Shown here piece by piece: positions 11,099-21,415 of a DNA stretch of 64,000 nucleotides (position 1 is its first letter; every line of letters starts with the position of its first letter). Source of the stretch: Prionace glauca (lineage: Eukaryota > Chordata > Chondrichthyes > Carcharhiniformes > Carcharhinidae). Under the pieces are notes generated by a model, which had not been told where the DNA came from, ran no database searches, and saw only the letters and a list, made by a program, of their open reading frames with translations. Where the stretch lies: assembly GCA_037974335.1 (NCBI GenBank), contig CM075760.1:12299714-12363713 (forward strand), in the 5' to 3' direction. Both the position numbers and the translations under genes were made by a program.

Positions 11099-11869
11099 GG
11101 AGTGAAGACGATGAACCATCGTGGAGAGACAAGACGCAGAACCAGACAGGAGAAAGACAGAGAAAGAGATGAAACACAGGAGATGTTCTGTGTTTTCTGT
11201 GTCATTACATTTCGGGATCAGAGGGATTATTTCTTAATTCTGAACATAGATATCATCATGATATTTTTCCTCACATAACTGATGAATAAATAATGTTGAA
11301 AAACAACCATTACTGAAATCCGTTGATTGATTTGCATGGTTCTCTCTATTTCTGTGCTGTGTTGGTGGGGAAATATTTGTTGTGTTTTTGTCAGTCAACA
11401 ATCTCATTAGGAATTACTATTTTTGTATTTATTTACATAAATACCTTACTGTTTACAATGAAATGTTCATGACAGAAAAACCAGATAAACCGTCACTTAT
11501 TGATCAGTTTCAACTCAAAATAGCGATTTATTTTAAGAATTTTAACAGTTGGTTCAATATGAATAAAACTTTTTGAACATTCATAACTCCGGCTTGTACT
11601 TAACTACAATAAAATAAGACATTTCATTTCAGAATTAGTTCTGAAAGTTCTGATGTCACAATTAATAAAGTATCTGTGAACAGGCAGATATTCCACTGAA
11701 TGTTAATCTGATTGAGGATTTAATCTGTTTAAACTCGACAAGTTAAATAAAAAAAACAGATCTGATGTCTGAAATATTCTTTCACAAATAGTGATCACAC
11801 TCACACGAGGGAAGAATAAAAAATGTGGTTATCACGAAGAGATACAATTATTTTTGCTCCCTCACAGGT

Positions 11870-12335
11870 GACAGGGAAGCGGGTTCGATTCTAACATTGG
11901 GTGACTGTGTGTGGTTTTCACATTCTATCCACATCCATGTGAGTTTCCTCCGAGTGCTCCAGTTTCCTTCCACAGTCCCAGGATGTGCAGGTTAGGTGGA
12001 TTGGCTGTGATAAATTGCCCCTTCGCGCCCTATGATGTGCAAAGTAGAATCATAGAATCCCTATAGTGCAGAAGGAGACCATTCGGTTCATCAAGTCTGC
12101 TATCCGGCAGAGCATCCTTCCCAGGCCCAATGTAAATTGTCTATGCTAAATTTCCTGTTAGTGTCCAATAATGTGTAGGTTCGGGGGATTAGCCTGTGAA
12201 TATGTGTGGTTTCCGGGATCGGTTCAAAGCTTGCCTAGGTAGGATGCCCTGCTGGAGAGCCCGCTGCAGAGTTATTGGACCGAATGACCATGTTGAACTG
12301 TAGGGATTCTATGATTTTATGCTTCTATGATCAGG
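11870..12335 (+). mobile_element. Composite HE1-like SINE with nested SINE piece
   Basis: The + strand carries the tRNA-like B-box region (gcgggttcgattctaac), the body gtttcctccgagtgctcc and tccacagtcccaggatgtgc, and the end ggattctatgattttatg. These are features of a tRNA-derived shark SINE (HE1-like). At about 12050-12110 an opposite-strand SINE end (tagaatcatagaatccctat, ccattcggttcatcaagtctgc) interrupts it. Confidence 0.75.
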
Positions 12336-13013
12336 CAGAGCAGTGATTATATTCACATTAATCTCAGCGATTCCAAAGTATTACAAATTATGGGGGAATT
12401 TGAATGTATAGAACATTTTACCCGACCTCATGTCGCCCCAAAGTTCTTAAAACTCACTGAGGTACCTTTGCTGAATTTAGTCGCTGTTCCCATGTTGTAA
12501 CTAACCAGGTAAGTTACGTACCACAAACTCCCACAAACCCGGTTGTGATAAATGGCCAACAAATTTGCGATTTTATTTGACAAATGAGGTTTTGGGTCGG
12601 ACATTGGACAGAACAGATTTGCTGTTCATAATTATATCAAGAGATTTTACATCCTGGCATTGATGTTAAATACGAATCTGGTTCTCTCTCTCTGATGATA
12701 CCCATTGAGATGCTGAGTAGCACTGTTGCTGTTTTAGTTTTAGATTTCCGGAATCTGCAGCAATTTGCACTGATTTTATTGAATTTCTGGATGCGAGCGT
12801 CACTGACAAAGCTAACATTAATTGGTGATTGTGAACCATCTTGCTGAAACCTGCCCTCTGGATGGGTGACGTTCCACTGCAGGTTTAATAGAACTGGGTG
12901 GCTTTCTCGGATATTTCAGTGGTGGTGAAGGGTTATTTTCATCACATGGAACTGGAGTCTGTGTAGGACAGACAGGGGAAAGATAGGAATACTCGGTTTA
13001 TAGTTATTTGCAA
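12336..13013. other. No gene; SINE-like fragment at 12695-12775
   Basis: The only recognisable piece is 12695-12775 (gatttccggaatctgcagca). No J, D or V 3' end of the neighbouring VH pseudogene could be recognised here. Confidence 0.5.
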
Positions 13014-13432
13014 AGAGAAGATGTTGTTTGAAGTATAAAAACAATTCTGTGGATTCTGGAATTCAAACCCAAAGAGAAAATGCTGGAAAATCTCAGCAGG
13101 CCTGGCAATATTTGTAAGGAGAGGGAAAAGCTGACGTTTCGAGTCCAGATGTCCTGAGACTGTCCAGCAATTTCTCTTCACGTTGTTTTAAGTGTCTTTG
13201 GGTGGAATAAATTGATTCTGAATCTCTGGGGCGGAGGAATTGTGGGTTGATCCAAGACTATCAAACTGAAGGAGAGACTATAAACCCTATCAGGGACGGG
13301 TCGGACCCAGACCATCCAGTTGCTGCCCATATTGAACACTTTGTCTTTACAGCTCAGTCTCAGGGAGCCTCAGGGATGCCCGGTTTCTGCCTCTGGCTGA
13401 GTCAACACAACCTCCGATTCGACACTTTAAAC
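13014..13432 (-). pseudogene. VH pseudogene, interrupted by a SINE
   Basis: The sequence aligns by eye with the intact VH exon at 4665-4969: caaagagaagatgttgtttg at 13014, gtgtctttggg and a cgtagttgttg-like stretch, and finally ctctggctgagtcaacaca with cctccgattcgacac. Framework 3 up to the YYC motif is missing or unrecognisable. The middle has several indels, and a 147-bp SINE-like insert splits the exon. No leader is seen, because a foreign tail replaces the start of the intron. It cannot encode a V domain. It is a fossil second cluster, 8.5 kb upstream of the intact one in the same orientation. Confidence 0.88.
13035..13181. mobile_element. SINE-like insertion inside the VH pseudogene, with TSD
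   Basis: The insert carries agaaaatgctggaaaatctc and gctgacgtttcgagtccag. It is bounded by a target-site duplication of 12 bp, gttgtttgaagt (13023-13034) and gttgttttaagt (13182-13193), with one mismatch. The duplicated bases are VH framework 3 codons, so the direction of events is clear: VH first, insertion later. Confidence 0.85.
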
Positions 13433-13737
13433 AAAAGCTATGAAAAGAAAACGCAACTCACCCCGGAAACACTCTCTCACCTTTTTCCATCAGGGACTAG
13501 GTAAAAACAAATTCTGAGGACACTACAAACCGACTCAGAAACTATTTCTTTACAGCTGCAATCAGAGTTTTGAATGGATCTACCTCGCATTAAATTGATA
13601 TTTTTCTAGACCCGAGCTATGACTGCAACATAATATTCTTCACTCTCTCCCTTCCTTCTCTATTCACGGTATGCTCCGTCTGTACAGTGCGCAAGACTGT
13701 GTACTAATGTGTGTGATAATAATAAATCAAATAAAAT
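13433..13737 (+). mobile_element. LINE/SINE 3' tail inserted in the VH pseudogene intron
   Basis: The stretch ends in gtgtgataataataaatcaa with an ataaaat-type tail and contains ctgtacagtgcgcaagactg. This is the 3' end shared by shark LINEs and the SINEs that borrow it. It separates the V exon remnant from the matching intron at 13738. I cannot fix its 5' boundary. Confidence 0.6.
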
Positions 13738-14190
13738 ATATCAAAAAACACCGAGGATTATTCCCAGTGAATTGATTGCTGACACTGGAATATTCAACAG
13801 ACAGACTAACACTGAGGCAGAAAGAGTGAGATCCATTGGAACGTCTCTGCCACTCCAAAAGGTGAAATTATATTTGAGCCTCTGTTATAGAGAAAAAAAC
13901 AATTTGATTGTAAATCAAGTCCCTTAATTCTGCACCCCCTTTCACAAGAGAATAGACATAAAGAAGATGACATGACCTTATCAGGGTAAAAACGCCAGTC
14001 TGATTTGCACATTGCAGCAAAAATATAATCCATTTGAAGAATTATTATCGATTTATGTAACTAATTGCTGGAATAATTTTATTTCAGGTGTGGGTAGCTG
14101 TCACTGTAATTTGGGACTGGATACAAGAAGGAGGGAAGAAATGGCCTCACGTTATAGAGAGGCAATTAATACACAAACTTATCTAATGTT
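13738..14190 (-). pseudogene. Remnant intron and upstream flank of the second VH unit
   Basis: About 13741-13830 (caaaaaacaccgaggatt, attgattgctgacactgga, cagactaacactgaggcag) corresponds to the leader intron of the intact VH at 4984-5072. About 14045-14165 corresponds to the intact unit's upstream flank at 5620-5740. The leader exon itself is not recognisable between them. Confidence 0.7.
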
Positions 14191-16412
14191 ACATAAGAAC
14201 ATAAGAACATAAGAAATAGGAGCAGGAGTAGGCCATCTGGCCCTTCGAGCCTGCCCCGCCATTCAATAAGATCATGGCTGATCTGTCGTGACTCAGCTCC
14301 ACCTTCCCGCCTTCTCCCCATAACCCTTAATCCCTTCTCTTATCAAAAACCCATCAACCCGTTTCTTAAAAATATTTAGCGAGGCAGCCTCCACCACTTC
14401 AACGGGCAGAGAATTCCAGAGATTCACCACCCTTTGAGTGAAGAAGTTCCTCCTCAACTCTGTTCTAAACCGCCCCCCCTTTATCTTGAGGCTGTGCCCC
14501 CTAGTCCTACTGTCTTTTTTGAGCGGGAACAGTCTCTCCACCTCTATCCTATCCATCCCATTCATCATCTTATACGTCTCAATGAGATCTCCCCTCATTC
14601 TTCTAAACTCTAACGAGTACAAGCCTAGTTTATTCAGCCTCTCCTCATAGCTCAATCCCCTCAACTCCGGTATCAGCCGAGTAAACCTCCTCTGCACTCC
14701 CTCCAGGGCCAAAACATCCTTGCGCAGGTGCGGCGCCCAAAACTGCACACAGTACTCCAGCTGCGGCCTCACCAATGCCCTATACAGCTGCAGCAAGACC
14801 TCCCTACTTTTATATTCAATCCCCTTCGCTATGAAGGCCAGCATCCCATTCGCCTTCCTGACCACCTGCTGCACCTGCAAGCTGGGTTTTTGCGACTCAT
14901 GCACAAGGACCCCGAGGTCCCTCTGCACCGTCGCCTGCTGCAGTTTTTCGCCCCGTAAGTAATAGTCCTTCCTACCATTCCTCCTACCAAAGTGGACCAC
15001 CTCACACTTGCCAACATTAAATTCCATTTGCCATTTCCTGGCCCATTCGCCCAGCCTATCTAGATCCTTCTGCAGACTCTCCACACCCTCCGCACAATTT
15101 GCCTTTCCCCCAATCTTGGTGTCATCAGCAAATTTCGACACCCTGCACTCGGTTCCCTCCTCCAGATCATCTATATAAATGGTAAATAGCTGAGGCCCCA
15201 GCACCGACCCCTGGGGCACTCCACTAGTCACCAACCGCCAATCCGAATAGCATCCATTGACCCCCACTCTCTGCCTCCTATTTGACAACCAATCCTCTAT
15301 CCACGCTAACACCCTACCCCCAACTCCATGTCCCCTGACCTTCTGCAATAACCTCTTGTGAGGTACCTTGTCAAACGCCTTCTGAAAATCCAGAAAGACC
15401 ACATCCACCGGCTCTCCTCCATCCACTGCCCTAGACATACCCTCATAGAACTCCAGTAAATTTGTCAGACACGACTTCCCTTTAATGAAACCGTGTTGCG
15501 TCCGCCCTATCAAGCAATTCCCCTCAAGATGCCTCGCTATTTCCTCCTTAATGACGGTTTCTAACATTTTACCTACCACAGACGTTAAACTAACCGGCCT
15601 ATAATTCCCCGCCTTTTGCCTGCCACCCTTCTTAAACAACGGCGTAACGTTAGCCGTTTTCCAATCTTCCGGCACTTCCCCGGAATCCAGCGACGTCTGG
15701 AAAATAACCACCAAGGCATCCACTATCACCTCCGCCATTTCTTTCAGAACCCTCGGATGCATTCCATCCGGTCCTGGGGACTTGTCCACAATCAGCCCCT
15801 CCAGTCTGTCGAGCACCACCTCTCTAGTAACAGTAATGTCATTAAGACCCTCCATTCCTACCACCTTTCCATCGCTAACACCCGGCAAATTATTCACGTC
15901 CTCCTCCGTGAAGACAGAAACAAAGAAGTTATTCAAGACCTTAGCCATATCCCTATCCCCTACCACTAGCTCCCCTTTCTCATCCTCTAAAGGACCAACG
16001 TTTATCCTAGCCAGCCTCTTCCTTTTTATATATTTATAAAAACTCTTGCTATCCTTTTTTATATTAAGTGCTAGCCCAGCCTCATAGCTTCTCCTACCCT
16101 CCTTTATCAATTTCTTTGTCAATCTTTGTTGACATTTAAACCTTTCCCAATCCTCTTCTCTCCCACTGCTCTTAGCTACTCTAAACTCCTCCGCTTTTAA
16201 TTTAACACTTTCCTTCACCTCCTTCGTTATCCACGGCTTATTACCTCTCCTCCTACTGTCCTTTTTAACCATCGGAATAAATTTCTGCTGAGCACCAAGA
16301 AAGATCTCCTTAAAGATCCTCCACTGCTCCTCAGCAGACCTACCTTCCAACGCGTTCCCCCAGTCCACATTCGCCAATTCTTCTCTCATCCTACCATACT
16401 CCCCTCTGTTCT
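14191..16412 (-). mobile_element. Young CR1-type LINE, 5'-truncated, RT frame open
   Basis: This is a non-LTR retrotransposon of the CR1 group, 2.2 kb, minus strand. The 3' end has repeats of an 8-bp unit (TTCTTATG on the coding strand) at 14191-14216, as CR1 elements have. The 5' part with the endonuclease is missing. It begins abruptly beside a SINE at 16413. It lies inside the decayed VH unit, between flanks matching 5620-5740 and 5828-6000. A 3' copy at 21416-22229 differs at only about four of some 815 bases by eye, and a third lies at 48424-48809, so the family was active recently. Confidence 0.93.
14293..16389 (-). CDS. CR1 LINE reverse transcriptase (698 codons, no endonuclease)
   Basis: The frame is open for 698 codons. 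Reverse-transcriptase landmarks occur in order: SPGPDGMHP (about residue 204), the LFKKGG...NYRPVSLTSV block (251-270), the first catalytic Asp in FLDFQKAFDKVPH (332-344), SGVPQGSVLGP (389-399) and the catalytic FADDTK (420-425). These are followed by the CR1-type C-terminal region (HFGRRN..., LVRPQLEYC, RTRGHS, NLWNSLP). The Met at the start is simply the first ATG in a 5'-truncated copy. The upstream endonuclease domain is absent, so this copy is not autonomous. The RT frame looks undamaged, which supports a recent insertion. Confidence 0.92.
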   Translation of the reverse strand: MREELANVDWGNALEGRSAEEQWRIFKEIFLGAQQKFIPMVKKDSRRRGNKPWITKEVKESVKLKAEEFRVAKSSGREEDWERFKCQQRLTKKLIKEGRRSYEAGLALNIKKDSKSFYKYIKRKRLARINVGPLEDEKGELVVGDRDMAKVLNNFFVSVFTEEDVNNLPGVSDGKVVGMEGLNDITVTREVVLDRLEGLIVDKSPGPDGMHPRVLKEMAEVIVDALVVIFQTSLDSGEVPEDWKTANVTPLFKKGGRQKAGNYRPVSLTSVVGKMLETVIKEEIARHLEGNCLIGRTQHGFIKGKSCLTNLLEFYEGMSRAVDGGEPVDVVFLDFQKAFDKVPHKRLLQKVRGHGVGGRVLAWIEDWLSNRRQRVGVNGCYSDWRLVTSGVPQGSVLGPQLFTIYIDDLEEGTECRVSKFADDTKIGGKANCAEGVESLQKDLDRLGEWARKWQMEFNVGKCEVVHFGRRNGRKDYYLRGEKLQQATVQRDLGVLVHESQKPSLQVQQVVRKANGMLAFIAKGIEYKSREVLLQLYRALVRPQLEYCVQFWAPHLRKDVLALEGVQRRFTRLIPELRGLSYEERLNKLGLYSLEFRRMRGDLIETYKMMNGMDRIEVERLFPLKKDSRTRGHSLKIKGGRFRTELRRNFFTQRVVNLWNSLPVEVVEAASLNIFKKRVDGFLIREGIKGYGEKAGRWS

Positions 16413-16690
16413 CAGGACCCGACTTCGAATCCCATCACCACAGATGGTGGGATTTAAATTCAGTATAAAAATCATCTGGAAATAAGAATCCACTTATGGT
16501 CATGATATCATTGTCGATTGTGTAAAACCCTACCTGCTTCACTAATGTATTTTAGAGAAGGGAATCTGCCGTCCTTGCCTGGTCTGGCCTATGTGTGACC
16601 CAAGAACCACAGCAATGTGATTGGCTCTCACTGCCCTCGGACAAGAAGTAGGCAATAAATTCTGATCAGTCAAAGGTGCCCATGTCCATA
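16413..16690 (+). mobile_element. tRNA-derived SINE
   Basis: It contains gacttcgaatcccatcac (B-box-like), gatggtgggatttaaattca, aagggaatctgccgtccttg, cctggtctggcctatgtgtg and a gcaataaattct end. I recognise this as an abundant shark tRNA-derived SINE distinct from the HE1-like one. The CR1 at 14191-16412 begins exactly at its left edge. Confidence 0.75.
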
Positions 16691-16985
16691 GAATCATTAC
16701 AGAGCAGAAGAAGGCCTTTTGGCCTATCAGGCCCAAACCCGCAACATTCCCACCTCAGTCTATCCCCATCACCCCACGTATATTCCCTGCTAATTCTCCT
16801 GACACGATTGGACAATTCATCATCGTGGATCAACCTAAGCGGCATATCCTTGAACAATGTGAGTAAATGAGAAAGCAATTGGAGAATATGCAGACTCCAC
16901 ACAGACAGACCCAAACCGGGAGTTGAACCCGGGTCCCTGGCGCTTTGAGGCAGAAACCCTAACATATATGCCACCATGCCATCCA
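16691..16985 (-). mobile_element. HE1-like SINE
   Basis: Reverse-strand SINE: atagaatcattacagagcag, ggccttttggcctatcaggc, gcagactccacacagacag, gttgaacccgggtccctggc and the tRNA-like head ending atgccaccatgccatcc. Confidence 0.8.
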
Positions 16986-17109
16986 CAAATTAATTCAAAA
17001 AGGACAATCGTCATGTGATGCAATATTACACGTTAGATTTCCCCAAAGGCTCCTTTACCCTGTGAAAATTAACACGAAAGAAAACTGGTGGACTTATAAT
17101 TATATGAGC

Positions 17110-17285
17110 TGACAGGGAAACATGACATCGACATCAACCTTTGACAGAGAATTTATAGAATCCGAATGGACACGGTGATCAGGAAAGTTCTTTGTCAACA
17201 TCCAAATCACTGCTGCTCATTTTATTGGCCACCGGCTGTAGAACATTCACTGGTAGTGGGAACTCAGGATATTAGGTGAGGTCCC
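17110..17285 (-). pseudogene. Distal flank of the second VH unit
   Basis: cgacatcaacctttgacagaga, gaatggacacggtgatcagg, catccaaatcactgctgctc and ccaccggctgtagaacattc align with 5828-6000 beside the intact VH. It completes the paralogy of the two units across the LINE and SINE insertions. Confidence 0.75.
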
Positions 17286-17289
17286 AGTC

Positions 17290-17968
17290 CTCTGGAACCT
17301 CACCTGTGTCCAAAGAAGAGACAAAGATTTGCGTCAGAGGCCCAGCAATTTCATCTCTCACCTCCCTTAGCAGCCTGGGATAAATGCCATCAGGCCCCGG
17401 AGTTTTATCAGTTTTTTATGCTGCCTAAAAACCCTAGCACTTCTTCTCTCGTAATGGATATTTCCTTCAACTGGTCTACAGCTCCCTCCAAGACAGTACA
17501 AGACACCAAGCCCCTCTCCTTCGTGAATACTGACGCAAAGTATTCATTCAGGATCTCCCCCATTCCCTCAGACTCTATGCACAGTTCCTCTCCTCTGTCC
17601 CTCAGAGGGCCGATTTTCCCTCTAACCACCCTGTTGTTCCTGATATAAGAGTAAAATGCCTTTGGATTTCCCTTAATCCTATCCGCCAAAGCCATTTTAT
17701 GCCCCCTTTTCGCCCTTCTAACTCCCCTTTTGAGCTCCCTCCTGCTCTCTCTATATTCCTCCAGTGCTCTTCCCGTTCCCAGTTGCTTAGACCTAACATA
17801 TGCCTCCCTCTTCTTCCTGACCAAGTCCTCAATATCCCCTGCAATCCACAGCTCTCTAATCCTACCTTTCCCATCCTTCCTCTTAACCGGGACATGTCTT
17901 TCCTGCAACCTTTTCAGTTTTCCCTTGAAAGCCTCCCACTTGCCGACCGTGGACATGTGTTTACTGTG
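17290..17968 (-). mobile_element. CR1-type LINE fragment (older subfamily)
   Basis: A minus-strand frame from 17956 to 17408 encodes the endonuclease-RT linker and N-terminal RT region (KKREAYVRSKQLG, KAFYSYIRNNRVVRGKIGPL, YFASVFTKE, ITREEVLGFL). Homology continues into 17290-17407 with the complement of a GPDGI-type motif (gccatcaggccccgg), but in a broken frame. It is truncated at both ends and belongs to a different subfamily from the young copy at 14.2 kb. Confidence 0.85.
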
Positions 17969-18354
17969 ATTCTAACTTTTCTATTGGAAATGGAAGGATG
18001 CCGGTTTTAATTGTGTTGTTGATTTGTAAACTATATGAAATTTATCAGACAACACACAAAGACGCACACACACATATTCTGTCGTTCCCATTCTTCCCCA
18101 CAAATTGTTTCCCTTTCACACACACACACGTTTTCTTTTAACTTAAAACTACATCTTGGCCTCCTGGGAGCCTTCAGAGACCCAACTAAATTTCAAATGG
18201 AATGAGGAACATTTTCCCTAACGCCATGTTTGCTGAGCTGGACATTAAAGGTCCTGTGGTCTCCAATCGCTCCCTGGGCAACATCCCTCCTTTTAACCAA
18301 AATCAACAAAAATACATTCCCATGGATTGAGCCATTTTCACCTGATGCTGCCCT
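17969..18354. other. No gene; short CA-rich stretch
   Basis: A CA microsatellite (about 18062-18130, interrupted) and undistinguished noncoding DNA. Confidence 0.5.
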
Positions 18355-19540
18355 GGCAACATCGGAACATAACCACAGGCGTAGGCCACTCAGCTCCTCG
18401 AACTGGCCCCACCATTTACAAACATAGAACCCTACAGTGCAGAAACAGGCCCTTCGGCCCATCGAGTCTGCACAGAACACAATCCCACCCAGACCCTATC
18501 CCCATATCCCTACACATTTACCTGCTAATCCCTCTAACCTACACATCCCAGGACACTAAGGGGCAATTTTAGCATAGCCAATGAACCTAATCTGCACATC
18601 TTTGGACTGTGGGAGGAAACCGGAGCACCTGGAGAATACCCACGCAGACACGAGGAGAATGTGCAAACTCCACACAGGCAGTGACCCGAGCCGGGAATCG
18701 AACCCAGGACCCTGGAGCTGTGAAGCAGCAGTGCTAACCACTGTGCTACCGTGCCGCCATGATCTTATTTAATAAGATCATGGCTGATCTGTGGCTGAAT
18801 CCATTTTGGCTTCGCTAAGTCCATATCTCTTGATACACCTGTTCAATTAAAGAAGACCTCAGACTTATATCTAACAATTGTACCAGCTCCCACCGGCAAT
18901 TGCCAAAGAGAGTTCCAATCATTCACCTCTCTGGACTTGTACTAATGTTTTCTATCAACTCTCCTGAAAGGCCTTTCCCTATTTTTTTCAACTATGGCCT
19001 TTTAACCACGAACCTTCAATTAATTGAAACAAACCTTCCCTGTAGGTATTTCATTGGTTTCTATCAGAACAGCCCTCAACCTTCTGAATTTGAGAGAAAA
19101 ATGTCTAAATTCGTCTGATCTCTCCGTGCAACTTGCGTTGAACTCCGTCCAGAGTTAACATTTTTCCAAAGATATGTTGCCTATACTTGCTCACAGTGCT
19201 CTAATTGGGATGGAACAAGGATTGTGCACAATTGGAGCACAACATCTGCCTCCGTATCCCCCAGTCCTTTGGATATGGAGGGAGGCATTCCATTGGTCTT
19301 AATGATTATTTTCTGCAGCAGATCGTGACATTTTAAGAAACTATGTGCCGAACCCCAAATCCTATTTGGCATCCACTAAATTTAGCGTTGTCCCATCTAA
19401 AAATTAGATCACAATCGATCATTTGGATATTTGACTTTTTGTCCCATTATCTAAGCCCTTAATGAATATTGTAAATAATTGAGGCCCCAGACAGATTCCT
19501 GCCGTACACCACTTCATCTGCATAATTCAGCAACGGACAG
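18355..19540 (-). mobile_element. Old CR1-type LINE 3' portion, split by a SINE
   Basis: The 3' end lies at left (gcgtaggccactcagctcct and, after the SINE, aataagatcatggctgatct). It runs through a decayed RT C-terminal region (ctccgtccagagttaac, tttggcatccactaaattt) to atctaagcccttaatgaata. Substitutions and stops are frequent. Its 5' continuation is seen at about 21300-21415 and 23655-24690, so the element was broken by later insertions. Confidence 0.75.
18420..18757 (-). mobile_element. HE1-like SINE, nearly full length
   Basis: Well-preserved reverse-strand SINE: acatagaaccctacagtgca, ggcccttcggcccatcgagt, aggacactaaggggcaattt, tttggactgtgggaggaaac, gtgcaaactccacacaggca, and the tRNA-like head gggaatcgaacccaggaccc...gtgctaaccactgtgctacc. 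It sits inside the older CR1 at 18355-19540. Confidence 0.9.
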
Positions 19541-20175
19541 GTACAATTCACTGCACCATAAATTTTGGCACCTTGCAGAAGGGGATGTGATATGACATTA
19601 ATGGATGTGAATTCTTGTTACATTGATACCATAGATCATACCTGACAATGATATTTTCACACTAACTGTAATTACAAAGTTTTGCCAGCAGATGGAAATA
19701 AATCTTGGTGGGTTACATTACATGAAGCATGGACTGCAGCAATACACTGGACCCTGCATCTGTTCATTTTGAATTGGCCTCCATATGTATATATGTTAGA
19801 ATGGACCCCGTCCATGATTATAATATATTATAACATATAGCACGCTGTTTAAACTGGTATTGCACCAGTACATGTCAATGTATACATCACACAATCACCT
19901 TGATCCGAATTTTTCCAGGTAGGATCTAACTTTGCACTTCTGCCACGTACAGTTCTGAATGGTGGTGGACATTAAAACAATTAACCGCAGCAGGAGCCTC
20001 AAATAAAACCTCAATTCTTAGCGATGTGAGAGCTCAGCAAATGGAGAAGATCAAAACTGAAACAATTGCTACAATCTTCCGCCAGAAGTGCCGAGAGGAT
20101 TTTCCATCTCGGCCTCCTCCTGAGGTCCCCAGCATCACAGATGCCAGTTTCCAAGCAGCTCAATGCCTTTCACAG

Positions 20176-20600
20176 GATAAGATTGAAACAGGAGTAGGCC
20201 ATTCGAGCCCGGGAGCCCGCTCCACCATGCAATATGATCATGATTGATCTGTGGCCTAACCCTGTGCTGAAGAGGTTGGACACTGCAAGGATTATTGGTC
20301 CTGACAATATTTCAGCAATAATAATGATGATTTGTGCTCTGGAGCGAGCTGCGCCCCGGCCAATCTATTAAAGTATAGCTACATCACTATCACATACCCA
20401 ACAGTGTGGAAAATTAGCAGGCATGCTCTATCGCAAAAGGAAGGGCAAATACATCCCCGCCAATTATCGCCCAATGCGATCTCACTCGATCAAAATAATA
20501 GAAAGTATCGAGGATCAACCGATCAGTAATAATAATAATAATCTACTCAATGAAGCTCAGTCTGGGTTCCACGAGGAGCATTCGGTTCCAGAAATCATTT
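20176..20600 (+). mobile_element. LINE reverse-transcriptase fragment, decayed
   Basis: From about 20268 the + strand, in shifting frames, resembles a second LINE type: a KRLDTARIIGPDNISA stretch, then NYRP-like (aattatcgcccaatg), then LLNEAQSGF. The order matches the RT palm of another non-LTR clade. The first 90 bp (20176-20262) are a reverse-strand CR1 3' scrap (gtaggccattcgagcccggg). Copy 2 holds the same pieces at about 22525-22955. Confidence 0.6.
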
Positions 20601-21044
20601 AAACTTAGTCCAAATATAGTGGAAATAGCTGTTTTAATGAGGTGAGAGTGCCCACCCTCCACATCAACACAACACTTGACCGATGATGGCATCAAGAACC
20701 CTGAGCCAATCTGCAGTCAATGGGGATCCGGGGGTAAACGTTCCACTGGCTTCAGTCACACCGAGTACAGAGTAAGGTGGTTGGGTTTGTTGAAAGCCAA
20801 TCAGCTCAGTCCCAGGGTATTGCTGCAGGAACTCCTCAGGATAGTGTGGCCTAATCTTCACCCTTCATTAGAAGGTCAGAAGTGGGATGTTCACTAATGA
20901 TTGCACACTGTTCAGCACATTAGCGACTCCTCAGATACTGGAGCAGTCCGTGTCCATATGCAGCAAGACTTCGAACACATTCAGGCTTTGGTTGAGGAGG
21001 GGAGAGTAACATTCACGCCACACAGTGTCAGACAATGACCTTCT

Positions 21045-21300
21045 TCAAGGAAGAGAGATTCCTGGCTTGGGTCACTATCTGTACGGAGTCTGCACGTTCT
21101 CCCCGTGTCTATATGGGTTTCTTCCGGGTGTTCCGCTTTCCTCCCATAGTCCAAAAGACGCCCTGGTTAGGGTGCATTGGGCCGTGCTAAATTCTCCCTC
21201 AGTGTAACCCGAACAGATCCTGGAATGTGGCGACTCGGGGATTTTCACAGTAACTTCATTGCAGTGTTAACATAAATTTATTTGTGACGAATGAACACAT
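21045..21300 (+). mobile_element. HE1-like SINE fragment (copy 1)
   Basis: Body gtcactatctgtacggagtc, gcacgttctccccgtgtcta, tttcttccgggtgttccgc, and 3' tail ttttcacagtaacttcattg...tttgtgacgaatgaac. The tRNA-like head is mostly missing. The same SINE is at 23400-23655 in the second copy. Confidence 0.75.
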
Positions 21301-21415
21301 TTAACATTTGGGACCCTGCGGTACCCCACTGTTAGCTGACCGTCACTCGGAAGAACACCTATTTATTTCCACTCTCTGTTTCTTATATGTCAATGAATTC
21401 TATACCGAGGCCAAC

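Larger units (their letters stand above)
19881..21415 (+). repeat. Direct duplication, copy 1 (1.54 kb)
   Basis: Starts at tatacatcacacaatcacct and ends at tataccgaggccaac. It matches 22230-23770 with about 28 single-base differences and one (aat)n length change by eye, near 1.8% divergence. The right end abuts the young CR1 at 21416 with no intervening base. Inside are a CR1 3' scrap, an RT fragment, an HE1-like SINE and part of an old CR1. Confidence 0.95.

Noticed and set aside
12460-12520. Possible JH of the fossil VH unit (tcgctgttcccatgttgtaac)
   Set aside because: No WGxG codons, no donor and no recombination signal in place.
14438-16039. Plus-strand frames across the young CR1
   Set aside because: They are antisense shadows of the 698-codon RT frame.
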